Shown piece by piece: positions 24,945-32,376 of a stretch of DNA of 64,000 bases; the first letter of the stretch is position 1; every line of letters begins with the position of its first letter. The notes beneath the pieces were generated by a model. That model was not told where the DNA came from. It saw only the letters and a list, made by a program, of their open reading frames with translations, and searched no databases. A program made the translations under genes and the position numbers. Origin of the DNA: Methylibium sp. Lineage in GTDB: Bacteria; Pseudomonadota; Gammaproteobacteria; Burkholderiales; Burkholderiaceae_C. The stretch lies in NCBI GenBank assembly GCA_013824165.1, contig PNNH01000038.1:1-64000 (forward strand), written 5' to 3'.

Positions 24945-24987
24945 GGTGCGCTGGCGAACACAGCGCGCGAATGTTCGATAGCGCACA
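24945..24987. promoter_or_regulatory. Two strong copies of the recurrent palindrome in opposite orientation
   Basis: GGTGCGC-TGGC-GAACACA at 24945-24962 (plus; 16 of 18 matches to 20623-20640) and TGTGCGC-TATC-GAACATT on the minus strand at 24970-24987 (15 of 18). They sit between the divergent phospholipase (ATG 24896) and BON (ATG 25054) genes. Each gene would have one copy roughly 50-90 nt upstream of its start. Confidence 0.6.
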
Positions 24988-25053
24988 GACCCGGCCTGAG
25001 CCCGCTGCCATCCTGCGGTTGCGATTCCGCCCGACCCTTTTAAGGAGTTCACC

Positions 25054-25371
25054 ATGATCACTCGCCATCTGCTGGCTGCCACCCTTGTCGCTGCCGCTGC
25101 GCTGCTCGTCACCACCGGTTGTGCTGTCACGCGCGGTCAGGAGAGCGTCGGCGCCTACATCGATGACGCCACCATCACGACGCAGATCAAGAGCCGCTTT
25201 GTCGAGAGCAAGTCCGTCGATGCGGCCAGCATCCACATCGAGACGCTCAAGGGCACGGTGCTGCTGTCCGGCTTTGCCAAGAGCAGCAACGAGCGCAGCA
25301 CCGCCGAGAGCATTGCGCGCAATGTCAACGGCGTGAAGGCCGTGCGCAACGAGATCGCTGTGCGCCCCTGA
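25054..25371 (+). CDS. Single-BON-domain lipoprotein
   Basis: A 105-residue lipoprotein. The signal MITRHLLAATLVAAAALLVTTGC ends in a lipobox (TTGC), followed by one BON domain (about residues 35-103: IDDATITTQIKSRFVESKSVDAASIHIETLKGTVLLSGFAKSSNE...VNGVKAVRNEIAV). It is likely periplasmic and membrane-associated. A good AAGGAG site lies 7 nt before the ATG. First gene of a short plus-strand run with two tiny membrane-protein genes. It is related in domain content to the two-BON lipoprotein at 6821. Confidence 0.9.
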   Translation: MITRHLLAATLVAAAALLVTTGCAVTRGQESVGAYIDDATITTQIKSRFVESKSVDAASIHIETLKGTVLLSGFAKSSNERSTAESIARNVNGVKAVRNEIAVRP

Positions 25372-25396
25372 GGGCCTGCTGCGCTGAATGCTTGTG

Positions 25397-25416
25397 CGGC
25401 CCGCTTCGGCGGGCCG
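25397..25416 (+). other. Perfect 8-bp hairpin with UUCG tetraloop
   Basis: CGGCCCGC-TTCG-GCGGGCCG lies 25 nt after the BON gene and 25 nt before the next ATG. There is no T-run, so it is not a canonical intrinsic terminator. An exceptionally stable tetraloop here could stabilise the upstream mRNA end or attenuate readthrough. Confidence 0.6.
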
Positions 25417-25441
25417 GTTCCTGAATCGAAAAGGAGTTGAC

Positions 25442-25588
25442 ATGCTTGAAACACTGGTCGTCATCCTGGTCGTGCTGTGGCTGCTGGGGCTTGTGACCTC
25501 CTACACCATGGGCGGTTTCATCCACCTGCTGCTGGTGATTGCCGTCGTCGTGATCCTGATCCGCGTGATCCAGGGCCGTCGCGTCTAG
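25442..25588 (+). CDS. Lmo0937-family tiny membrane protein
   Basis: A 48-residue, almost wholly hydrophobic protein: MLETLVVILVVLWLLGLVTSYTMGGFIHLLLVIAVVVILIRVIQGRRV. Two membrane helices are separated by the conserved TSYTMGGFIHLLL turn. This is the Lmo0937 family, widespread in stress-related clusters and of unknown function. An AAAGGAG site precedes the ATG; the longer frame from 25388 overlaps the UUCG hairpin and is rejected. It is probably co-transcribed with the preceding BON gene and the next small gene. Confidence 0.9.
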   Translation: MLETLVVILVVLWLLGLVTSYTMGGFIHLLLVIAVVVILIRVIQGRRV

Positions 25589-25618
25589 CGCCACTTGATG
25601 CAAGGAAGGTCTTTCGAT

Positions 25619-25843
25619 ATGAATAACTTCAGGATTGCCGCCCTCGTGTTGATCGTCGCTGGGGTTCTGGGTTTGGCCTATGGCAGCTTCAGCTACACGC
25701 GCGAGACGCATGAAACCAAGATCGGCCCGATCGAACTCTCCGTGAAGGAGAAGGAAACGGTCAACATCCCGGTCTGGGCCGGCGCGGCCGCGATCGCGCT
25801 GGGCGTGGCGCTGCTGCTGGCGGGTCGCGGCAAAGGCGGCTGA
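25619..25843 (+). CDS. Small two-helix membrane protein (DUF3185-like)
   Basis: A 74-residue protein with membrane helices at about 5-25 (AALVLIVAGVLGLAYGSFSYT) and 53-70 (VWAGAAAIALGVALLLAG), joined by a polar loop (RETHETKIGPIELSVKEKETVNIP). This organisation resembles the short inner-membrane proteins labelled DUF3185 that accompany CsbD and BON genes. Function unknown. An AAGGAAGG site lies upstream of the ATG at 25619. It closes the three-gene run and ends 35 nt from the convergent PAS gene. Confidence 0.75.
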   Translation: MNNFRIAALVLIVAGVLGLAYGSFSYTRETHETKIGPIELSVKEKETVNIPVWAGAAAIALGVALLLAGRGKGG

Positions 25844-25877
25844 ACGCCGTCTGCTAGGCCAACTGCCAGGCCATCGG

Positions 25878-26468
25878 CTAGGCAGCTTCCCAGAAGCAGC
25901 CCAGCACCAGCGGGGCGTGGGCTGCGCGGCTCAGCCGCAGGCTGCCCTGGCGGACTGAATGGTCCCGGGCCAGCAGTTGCAGCGGCAACTCGCGCACCGG
26001 TTCGCCGGGCTGCATCCGGGCGATCAGCGCTCGCAGCGCCTGCGCCTGCGGCGCCGACAGGAAACCGTCCAGCAGCAGGCCTTGAGCCAGCCCAGGGTCC
26101 ATGCCCAGCGCATCCGCCGCCCGGCGGTTGAGGTCGTGAACAACCAGCTGCTCATCCAGCGTGAAGCAGGCGATCGGCAGACCGTCGAAGCGCTCCCCTG
26201 AAGCCTGCAGCGCCGACTCCAGATCCAGCCGCGAATCGCGCAGTGCCTCGGCTTGCAACTCAAGCTCGACCTGATGCACCTGCAGTTCATGCAGCAGCGC
26301 CAGTGCGTCCTTCGCCTGGGTGGGTGACGAGGCCAGCGCGTGCAAGGCGGCCAGCGCATCGACCGCGATGGCCGCTGCCTGCTCGGGACTGTGGGCGGGC
26401 CGAAGCCGTTGTGCTGCCCGGAGTCGAAGCTCGCTTGGTGATCCTGCTGCTGGGGTCATGATGCTCAC
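25878..26468 (-). CDS. PAS-domain protein
   Basis: A 196-residue soluble protein with an N-terminal Ala-rich helical part (LHELQVHQVELELQAEALRDSRLDLESALQASGERF) leading into one PAS-like domain (about residues 90-185: FDGLPIACFTLDEQLVVHDLNRRAADALGMDP...). No kinase, GGDEF or other output domain is present. The start is a GTG at 26468, or ATG at 26459. It lies 37 nt downstream of the CheB-CheR-PAS gene on the same strand; such fusions usually end in a kinase, so this may be a separate partner of it. Specific ligand unknown. Confidence 0.7.
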   Translation of the reverse strand: MSIMTPAAGSPSELRLRAAQRLRPAHSPEQAAAIAVDALAALHALASSPTQAKDALALLHELQVHQVELELQAEALRDSRLDLESALQASGERFDGLPIACFTLDEQLVVHDLNRRAADALGMDPGLAQGLLLDGFLSAPQAQALRALIARMQPGEPVRELPLQLLARDHSVRQGSLRLSRAAHAPLVLGCFWEAA

Positions 26469-26505
26469 GCAGGTCGGTGCGCGCTAGTGGAGGGCTGTGC
26501 CGACT

Positions 26506-29052
26506 CTACGCCTTGCGCAGCCGCGCTTCGAGTTCTTTTGCGCGCGTGATGTCCACGAAGGTGATCACCGCGCCCTGGATCACGTTGGACAAGGTGCGGT
26601 AGGGCATGATGCGGACCGAAAACCAGTGGCCATCGGTGGTGGCGATCTGCTTTTCGGTGAAGGCCAGCGTGCGCAGTGTTTCCTTCACGTCGGCATTCAG
26701 TTCGGGGTAGATCAGGGTGCTGGCCAGTTCACTGAGCGGCCGGCCGATGTCGCCTTCGCGCAGATGGATCACGCGGGTGATCTGCTCGGTGAAGCGCCGC
26801 ACGTTGAGCCCCTTGTCGAGGAAGAGCGTGGCGATGTCGGTGCTGTTGAGCAGGTTCTGCATATCGCTCTGCGCCAGCGCCAGATCGTCCAGCTTGGCCT
26901 GCAGCTCGCCGTTGATGGTCTGCAGCTCCTCGTTCATCGACTGCGCCTCCTCCTTGGAGGTGGTCAGCTCTTCGTTGGCCGACTGCAGTTCTTCGTTGGT
27001 GGACTGAAGTTCCTCGATGGCGGCCTGCAGCTCTTCCTGCGAGGCATGCATCTCCTGGCGCAAGGCGCGGATCTCTTCGCGGGAGCGCATCAGCTCGTCG
27101 CTGACGGCGGCATCGATCGTGTCGGCCGGCGCGGCACGACGGCCGCGCTTGCGCGGCACAGGCAAAGCGTCGCGAAAGGCGATCATCACCATGCCTTGCA
27201 GCGCCTTGGGCTGCAGCACCGGCTGCACCGTGATGTCGACCATGGCTGGCGCCTCGTCGTCGATGCGGAGGCCGCGCAGCTCGACCGGCGTGCCCGACAG
27301 GGCTGCGCTGCGCAGCGCCACTGCCAGCTGGGCGCGCAGGCCGGGTCGAGCCATTACATGGATGTTCCAGTTTGCCCGGCCGGCCGCAGGTTCCAGATAG
27401 CGGCCGGTGCGTCCGTTGATGTAGACGATGTCTCCGGCTTCGTTGACCAGCACGGCGGCGGGCGAAAACGTCTGCAGCAGCAGCTGGTCAGCCAGTGACT
27501 GCAGATTGGCGGGGGGGGCGTTGGAATGGATCAGATGCGGCTCCTGCGCGGCAGCTTTGGAGCTCAGGCGGCGCTGGGTGGGGAAGTGCAGGGCACCAAT
27601 CGGGTTGCCGCTGTGGTTGCGCCAATATAGCCGCGACTTCTGGTGCAGCGGCCTGAACAGTGACTGCGAGCGTCCTACGGTCTCAGAACCGCCCAGCAGC
27701 AGCACACCGCCAGGCCGCAGGCTGTAGTGGAACAGCGCGACCAGACGCTGCTGCAGCGGCACACTGAAATAGATCAGCAGATTGCGGCAGGACAGCAGGT
27801 CCAGGCGGGTGAAGGGCGGGTCGAGGATCACGTCGTGCTGGGCGAACAACACCATCTCGCGCAACTGCTTGTCGATCAGGTAGCCACCGGCCTGCGCGGT
27901 GAAGAAGCGCGCCAGGCGCTCGGGCGACAAGTCCTGCTCGATGGCCGCCGGGTAATGGCCGTTGCGCGCTCGCGCGATCGCGTCGGCGCTCAGGTCGGTG
28001 GCAAAGATCTGCAGCTTGAAATCGTGGAACTCAGGCCGCTCGTCCAGCGTCTCGGCAAAGGCCATCGCCAGCGAAAAGGCTTCCTCGCCCGTGGAGCAGC
28101 CGGCGATCCAGGCGCGCAGCTTGCGCTCCTCAGCGGCGCTCCGCTCCAGCAGCTGCGGCAGCACCACGTCCTTGAGCTCCGTCCAGACTTCGGGGTCGCG
28201 GAAGAAGGCCGTGACGCCGATCAGCACCTCCTTGAACAGCAGGTCGATCTCCTGCGGGTTCTCACGCAGGAAGCGTGCGTAGGCCTCCATGTCGGCCAGA
28301 CCATGCACGTGCATGCGCCGAGCGATGCGCCGCAGCAGGGTGTTGGATTTGTAGAGCGTCAGGTCGTGGCGCGTGTGCTCCTGCACCAGGCCCAGGATGG
28401 CCTCCAGCGGGGCTGGGCTGGCTGCGCCATCGTCGGGTGTGGCGGTCGCCTGCCGCGTCAGCGCCATGATCTGCGCCGGCATCTCGGCCGGTTCGGCCAC
28501 GATGTCCACGCAGTCGGCCGCGATGGCGCTGCGTGGCATGGCATCGAACTGCGCTGTTTCGGGCTGTTGCGCCAAGGTCAGTCCACCCTGCGCCCTGATG
28601 GCCTGCAGACCCAGCGTGCCATCCGAACCCATGCCGGAAAGTACGACGCCGATGGCCCGCTCGCCCAGCTCGCGCGCGAGCGACATGAACAGCACGTCGA
28701 TGGGCAGTCGCTGGCCCCGGGGCTGCGTCGGGGCGCTTTTGCGCAGCTGCCTGCCGTGCAAGCTCAGCTCGGCATTGGGTGGGATCACGTACACCACATC
28801 GGCTTCGACAGACTGTGCCGTCAACACCTCACGCACAGGCATCAGTGTGCAGCGCTGCAGCAGCTCGCCGAGCATGGCCTTGTGGGTCGGGTCGAGATGC
28901 TGCACGACGACGTAGGCAAAGCCGCTGGCTGTCGGCACCTCGGCCAGGAACTGTTCCAGTGGCGCGAGTCCGCCCGCGGAGGCCCCGAGCCCGATGATGC
29001 GCACTCCGCCGGCGGCCGGCGGCGAAGGCGAAAGCGGGGGTGGCGCGGACAT
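26506..29052 (-). CDS. CheB-CheR-PAS fusion protein
   Basis: An 848-residue chemotaxis-type fusion. The CheB methylesterase domain (about 18-195) has a catalytic Ser in LGASAGGLAPLE, His in VVQHLDPTHK and Asp in GMGSDGTLGL. It is followed by a CheR SAM-dependent methyltransferase (about 220-485: FKEVLIGVTAFFRDPEVW, WIAGCSTGEEAFSLAMA, DLLSCRNLLIYF). Then come a PAS-like segment (about 525-640), a long coiled coil (about 665-740, repeated EELQSTNEELQSANEEL) and a terminal PAS domain (about 745-840). The histidine-kinase module often found after this is absent. The receiver domain of classical CheB is also missing. Probable sensory modification system; the target is unknown. Confidence 0.92.
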   Translation of the reverse strand: MSAPPPLSPSPPAAGGVRIIGLGASAGGLAPLEQFLAEVPTASGFAYVVVQHLDPTHKAMLGELLQRCTLMPVREVLTAQSVEADVVYVIPPNAELSLHGRQLRKSAPTQPRGQRLPIDVLFMSLARELGERAIGVVLSGMGSDGTLGLQAIRAQGGLTLAQQPETAQFDAMPRSAIAADCVDIVAEPAEMPAQIMALTRQATATPDDGAASPAPLEAILGLVQEHTRHDLTLYKSNTLLRRIARRMHVHGLADMEAYARFLRENPQEIDLLFKEVLIGVTAFFRDPEVWTELKDVVLPQLLERSAAEERKLRAWIAGCSTGEEAFSLAMAFAETLDERPEFHDFKLQIFATDLSADAIARARNGHYPAAIEQDLSPERLARFFTAQAGGYLIDKQLREMVLFAQHDVILDPPFTRLDLLSCRNLLIYFSVPLQQRLVALFHYSLRPGGVLLLGGSETVGRSQSLFRPLHQKSRLYWRNHSGNPIGALHFPTQRRLSSKAAAQEPHLIHSNAPPANLQSLADQLLLQTFSPAAVLVNEAGDIVYINGRTGRYLEPAAGRANWNIHVMARPGLRAQLAVALRSAALSGTPVELRGLRIDDEAPAMVDITVQPVLQPKALQGMVMIAFRDALPVPRKRGRRAAPADTIDAAVSDELMRSREEIRALRQEMHASQEELQAAIEELQSTNEELQSANEELTTSKEEAQSMNEELQTINGELQAKLDDLALAQSDMQNLLNSTDIATLFLDKGLNVRRFTEQITRVIHLREGDIGRPLSELASTLIYPELNADVKETLRTLAFTEKQIATTDGHWFSVRIMPYRTLSNVIQGAVITFVDITRAKELEARLRKA

Positions 29053-29113
29053 GCGCGATTATGCGAGTGCCTGCGCAGCGCGGCGGCCTACTTTTCTTCG
29101 GGCCGCACGCGCT

Positions 29114-30262
29114 TCAGCGCTGCCGATGCGGCCCCGGGCCCGGGGCCGCGGCCACCCGGTAGCGCTGCATGAAGCTGTGGTCGATGCGGTGCTTCCAGCG
29201 CCAGACCCAGGCGCCGCTGCAGTGCAGAGGCCCCCAGTTGGCGATGGCGTGCCGGTCGCCGGTGCTGATCAGGTAGAGGGCGCGGCGCTGGGGTGTCCAG
29301 TCGCGCGGCGCGCGGCCTTCGCACAGCGCGCGCAGATTGGCCGCCAGCACCGGGCCGGCCCGCACCGCGTAGACGCCGGACTTGGGCCGCGCACTGGCGT
29401 AGGCCGCCACATCGCCGGCGGCGCAGATGCTGGGATGAGACAGGCTCTGCAGGCTCGGGCTCACCCTGATGAAGCCGCCTTCGTCGGTGCTCAGCCCACC
29501 CAGCCGCGGCCAGGCGGGCGCAGCGGCACCCGTCAGCAGCAGGGCCAGGTCGGCGGGCAGCTGCGCGCCCGATTGCAGCTCCACATGGTCGGCGGCGATG
29601 CGGGCGACCCGGCTGTCGCCCAGCCAGCGGATGTCGCGCTGCTTCAGCAAGGCCAGCGCGCTGCGCCTTGCCGCCGTCGGCAGGCCGTCAAGCGGCAGTG
29701 CTGCGCTGCCGATCAGGCTGATGCGCAGCTGCCGCCAACCCTCGGTCTGCGCGCGCTGCTGGAAGGCGAAGGCCAGCTCCACCCCCGCGGCGCCAGCGCC
29801 CGCCAGCAGCAGCTCGAAGCGATCCTGGCGTGCTGCAATGCGCGCCACCAGGGCTGGCCAGGCGGCCACGAATCCCTCGATGGGGCGAATCGTCAGCGCA
29901 TGCTCGACCGCGCCGGGCAGGTCCTGCAGCGCGGCGACGGGGCCGGTATCGATGGACAGACGGTCGAAGGAGAGTTGCTCGCCGTTGGCGCACTGCAGTC
30001 GCTTCGCGTCCGCGTCAAGCCCGGTGCAAGCTGTTTCTAGCAGTTCGACACCGGCCTGTTTCGCCAATACATCCAGATCGATCGCGCAGTCGTCCAGCGG
30101 GTAGTGTCCGGCGATCCACCCCGGCAGCATGCCGGAGTAGATCTGCCGCCGATAAGGCGTGACGAGGCGGACCTGCCAGCCCGGGATCGGCTGGCGCGCA
30201 AGCTCGGCCAACACCTGCACATGCGCGTGCCCGCCGCCCAGCAGCAGCAACTGGGGCTTCAT
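29114..30262 (-). CDS. FAD/NAD(P)-dependent oxidoreductase of the SelD-associated type
   Basis: A 382-residue flavoprotein of the pyridine-nucleotide disulfide oxidoreductase superfamily, resembling NADH dehydrogenase II. The N-terminal FAD motif is LLLLGGGHAHVQVLAELA, a second nucleotide site is LLLAGAGAAGVELAFAF, and SICAAGDVA closes the FAD site. This GGGHAHV subtype is also found fused ahead of selenide-water dikinase (SelD) in other bacteria; here no SelD domain follows. No CxxxxC redox pair is visible. Last gene of the six-gene operon, its ATG overlapping the DUF3047 stop (ATGA). Substrate unknown. Confidence 0.85.
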   Translation of the reverse strand: MKPQLLLLGGGHAHVQVLAELARQPIPGWQVRLVTPYRRQIYSGMLPGWIAGHYPLDDCAIDLDVLAKQAGVELLETACTGLDADAKRLQCANGEQLSFDRLSIDTGPVAALQDLPGAVEHALTIRPIEGFVAAWPALVARIAARQDRFELLLAGAGAAGVELAFAFQQRAQTEGWRQLRISLIGSAALPLDGLPTAARRSALALLKQRDIRWLGDSRVARIAADHVELQSGAQLPADLALLLTGAAAPAWPRLGGLSTDEGGFIRVSPSLQSLSHPSICAAGDVAAYASARPKSGVYAVRAGPVLAANLRALCEGRAPRDWTPQRRALYLISTGDRHAIANWGPLHCSGAWVWRWKHRIDHSFMQRYRVAAAPGPGPHRQR

Positions 30263-31023
30263 GCGGCCACCAGGCTGAGGTCGCCGAACCAGGCTTGTGC
30301 CTCACCGCCCGCGTTGTCGGTGTCCAGGCCGAGAGCCAGGCCACTGATGCGCGGCAGTGGCCCGCCGAAGGCCTGTTGCCAGTCCTGGCGCAGATCGCGC
30401 TGCACGCTGCTCCATTGGCCGGCGTGGCCGTCACCGCTGTCGACGACCACCATGCGCACCGTCTCCGTGTAGGGATTCCAACCCGTGCTGCCCGGCGCCT
30501 GCTGCGGCCCGCCCCAGACATAGCAGATCGCAGCCGTCGGCAGGGGCAGGGGCGACAGCAGCTGGGCTGCGGCATGGCGCAGCCTGGTGCCCAGGCTCAA
30601 CTGCGCGCTGGGCCGGTCGAACAGCACATAGACGCGGGCCGCATAGTCATCGCCCGCCTTGCTGCTGAAGTCCGAGGCCGGCAGTGAGCGCTCCACGCGC
30701 CAGGTCCAGCGCAGCAGCGGCGTGCTGCCGGCATCGGCGTCCAGCGCGCTGACCCAGGACGATGCCGAGCCGCGCGCCAGGCCGTGCAGCACATGGCCTT
30801 GCGGCTGCGCCGCGCCGCCGGCGGGGGCGGGCACGATGGCGAAATCATTGCTGCGCTCCACCTTGGGCAGGGGCTGGTGCCGCCAGTGACCCGGTGCGGT
30901 CTTGCCCAGCGCAGCGTCTGAGAAGCGGGTGGGCTGACCCGGCCTGTCCGAGCGCTGGGCCAGGGATGGCCGCGCCAGGGCGGCGACGCCCAGGCTCAGC
31001 AGCAGATGGCGGCGATCAAGCAT
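30259..31023 (-). CDS. DUF3047 family exported protein
   Basis: A 254-residue protein with an N-terminal signal (MLDRRHLLLSLGVAALARPSLAQ; the RR pair followed by a hydrophobic core suggests possible Tat export, cut after SLA-Q). The body matches the DUF3047 pattern: PLLRWTWRVERSLPASDFSSKAGDDYAARVYVLFD, then ICYVWGG, VVDSGDGHAGQWSSVQRDLRQDW and GLALGLDTDNAGGEAQAWFGDL. The fold looks like a jelly-roll/carbohydrate-binding beta sandwich. Function unknown. It overlaps both neighbours by a few nucleotides, so is translationally coupled within the operon. Confidence 0.88.
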   Translation of the reverse strand: MLDRRHLLLSLGVAALARPSLAQRSDRPGQPTRFSDAALGKTAPGHWRHQPLPKVERSNDFAIVPAPAGGAAQPQGHVLHGLARGSASSWVSALDADAGSTPLLRWTWRVERSLPASDFSSKAGDDYAARVYVLFDRPSAQLSLGTRLRHAAAQLLSPLPLPTAAICYVWGGPQQAPGSTGWNPYTETVRMVVVDSGDGHAGQWSSVQRDLRQDWQQAFGGPLPRISGLALGLDTDNAGGEAQAWFGDLSLVAA

Positions 31024-31663
31024 GGGCGCTGTCCTTGCAGTAGCGGCGCAGTCTGGGCAAGTCTTGCGGCAGGTCGACGTCCCATAGCGTGTCCAGTTCC
31101 TGCAGGCTCAAGCCTTGCGCTGCGGCGCGTTCGCGGCTGTCCTGCATCACCGCGGGCGTGCTCCAACGCATGTGTTGAAACAGCGCGGGCTGGGGCTGAC
31201 GCAGGCCGATCAGCACATAGCCGCCATCCTCGGCCGGATGGAACACCGCGTCGCTGCCGCCCAGCAAGGCTTGCGCCGCAGCGCGCAGATGTGGGGGCTG
31301 CAGGGCGGGGCAGTCGGTGCCGATCAGCAGCGTCGGGCCGCTGCCGCATTGCTGCTGGAAGGCGCAGTGCATGCGTGCACCCAGATCGCCGGCGGGCTGA
31401 TCCCGGCAGATCAGACCGGGATGCGCCTGGGCCAGGGCGCGAAAGAAGCGCTGCTGCCGGTCTGGTGCGCACCAGAGCGTCACGGCGCCGAGCCCGGCGG
31501 CGCGCGCGGTCTGTACAGCGCGGCAGGTGAACTGGCGTTGCAGCCGCGCGGCACCGGCCGCGCCCAGGGCGGGAATCAGGCGCGTCTTGGCCAGGCCGGC
31601 GATCGGCGCCTTGGCGAGGATGGCCACCTGCACCCGATCCAGTGCGTCGGTATCAAACGTCAT
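31016..31663 (-). CDS. TIGR04282-type glycosyltransferase (DUF2064)
   Basis: About 215 residues with a GT-A nucleotidyl/glycosyl-transferase fold: VQVAILAKAPIAGLAKTRLIPALGAAGAARLQ, then TLLIGTDCPALQPPHLRAAAQALLGGSDAVFHPAEDGGYVLIGL, ending in LWDVDLPQDLPRL. This matches the TIGR04282/DUF2064 family, named after its association with arsenosugar clusters; the actual substrate has not been shown here. I chose the ATG at 31663, which overlaps the end of the upstream glycosyltransferase by 11 nt. Frames from 31729 or 31681 would overlap it more. Confidence 0.88.
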   Translation of the reverse strand: MTFDTDALDRVQVAILAKAPIAGLAKTRLIPALGAAGAARLQRQFTCRAVQTARAAGLGAVTLWCAPDRQQRFFRALAQAHPGLICRDQPAGDLGARMHCAFQQQCGSGPTLLIGTDCPALQPPHLRAAAQALLGGSDAVFHPAEDGGYVLIGLRQPQPALFQHMRWSTPAVMQDSRERAAAQGLSLQELDTLWDVDLPQDLPRLRRYCKDSAHA

Positions 31664-32357
31664 TGCGGGGGCGGTAGCCATAGTGGATCGCGAGTTGGGC
31701 GGGGTCGGCCCCAAAGAAGTAGGCCGCACGCAGGCGCCACATCAGCAGGATGGTGCGCCACACGCCATGCTTCTCCCAGCGGCGCGCCGAGGTCTCCACG
31801 GTGGCGCGCAGGCACAGCGGCCTGCTCCAGCGCTTGAGCTGCTTGCACAGTGCGATGTCCTCCATCAGCGGCAGATCGGGGAAGCCACCCGTGCGCTCGA
31901 ACAGCTCGCGGCGTATGAAGATCGCCTGATCGCCGGTGGCAATGCCGCTGAGGCGTGAGCGCAGGTTCATCATCCGCGCCACCAGGCGCAGCAACGGGCG
32001 CGGGCTGGCGATCCGGACATCGAAGCGGCCCCAGGCCATGGGCTCGGCGCAGGCCGCCTGCACCTGCTGATCGGCCAGCTCTGGCAGCACGGTGTCGGCA
32101 TGCAGGAACAGCAGCAACGGCGCATGGGGGCAGGCGGCTGCGCCGGCATTCATCTGCGCAGCGCGGCCGCGCGGGGCCTGCAGCGCCAGGTCGGCATGGG
32201 CACGTGCAATCTCCAGCGTGGCGTCGCTGCTGCCGCCGTCGACCACCACCAGCAGCGCACCCCGCTGCCGAAACACCTGTAGCGCTTGCAGGCGGGCGGC
32301 CAGCTCCGCGGCTTCATTGAGCACCGGAACGATGATGCAAAGACGGTCGTTGGTCAT
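31653..32357 (-). CDS. TIGR04283-type family 2 glycosyltransferase
   Basis: A 234-residue GT2 enzyme. IIVPVLNEAAELAARLQAL is the nucleotide-sugar-binding start, VVVDGGSSDATLEIA the Asp-containing motif, FLHADTVLP the DxD-equivalent, and GGFPDLPLMEDIALCKQLKR the acceptor motif. It fits the TIGR04283 group that travels with TIGR04282 and ArsS. There is no membrane helix beyond a weakly hydrophobic C-terminal part. ATG 32357 is 20 nt after the stop of the VTT-reductase gene. Pairing of this GT with the next one is a conserved signature of the cluster type. Confidence 0.9.
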   Translation of the reverse strand: MTNDRLCIIVPVLNEAAELAARLQALQVFRQRGALLVVVDGGSSDATLEIARAHADLALQAPRGRAAQMNAGAAACPHAPLLLFLHADTVLPELADQQVQAACAEPMAWGRFDVRIASPRPLLRLVARMMNLRSRLSGIATGDQAIFIRRELFERTGGFPDLPLMEDIALCKQLKRWSRPLCLRATVETSARRWEKHGVWRTILLMWRLRAAYFFGADPAQLAIHYGYRPRNDV

Positions 32358-32376
32358 GCCTTCGTCGGTCCGGGTC

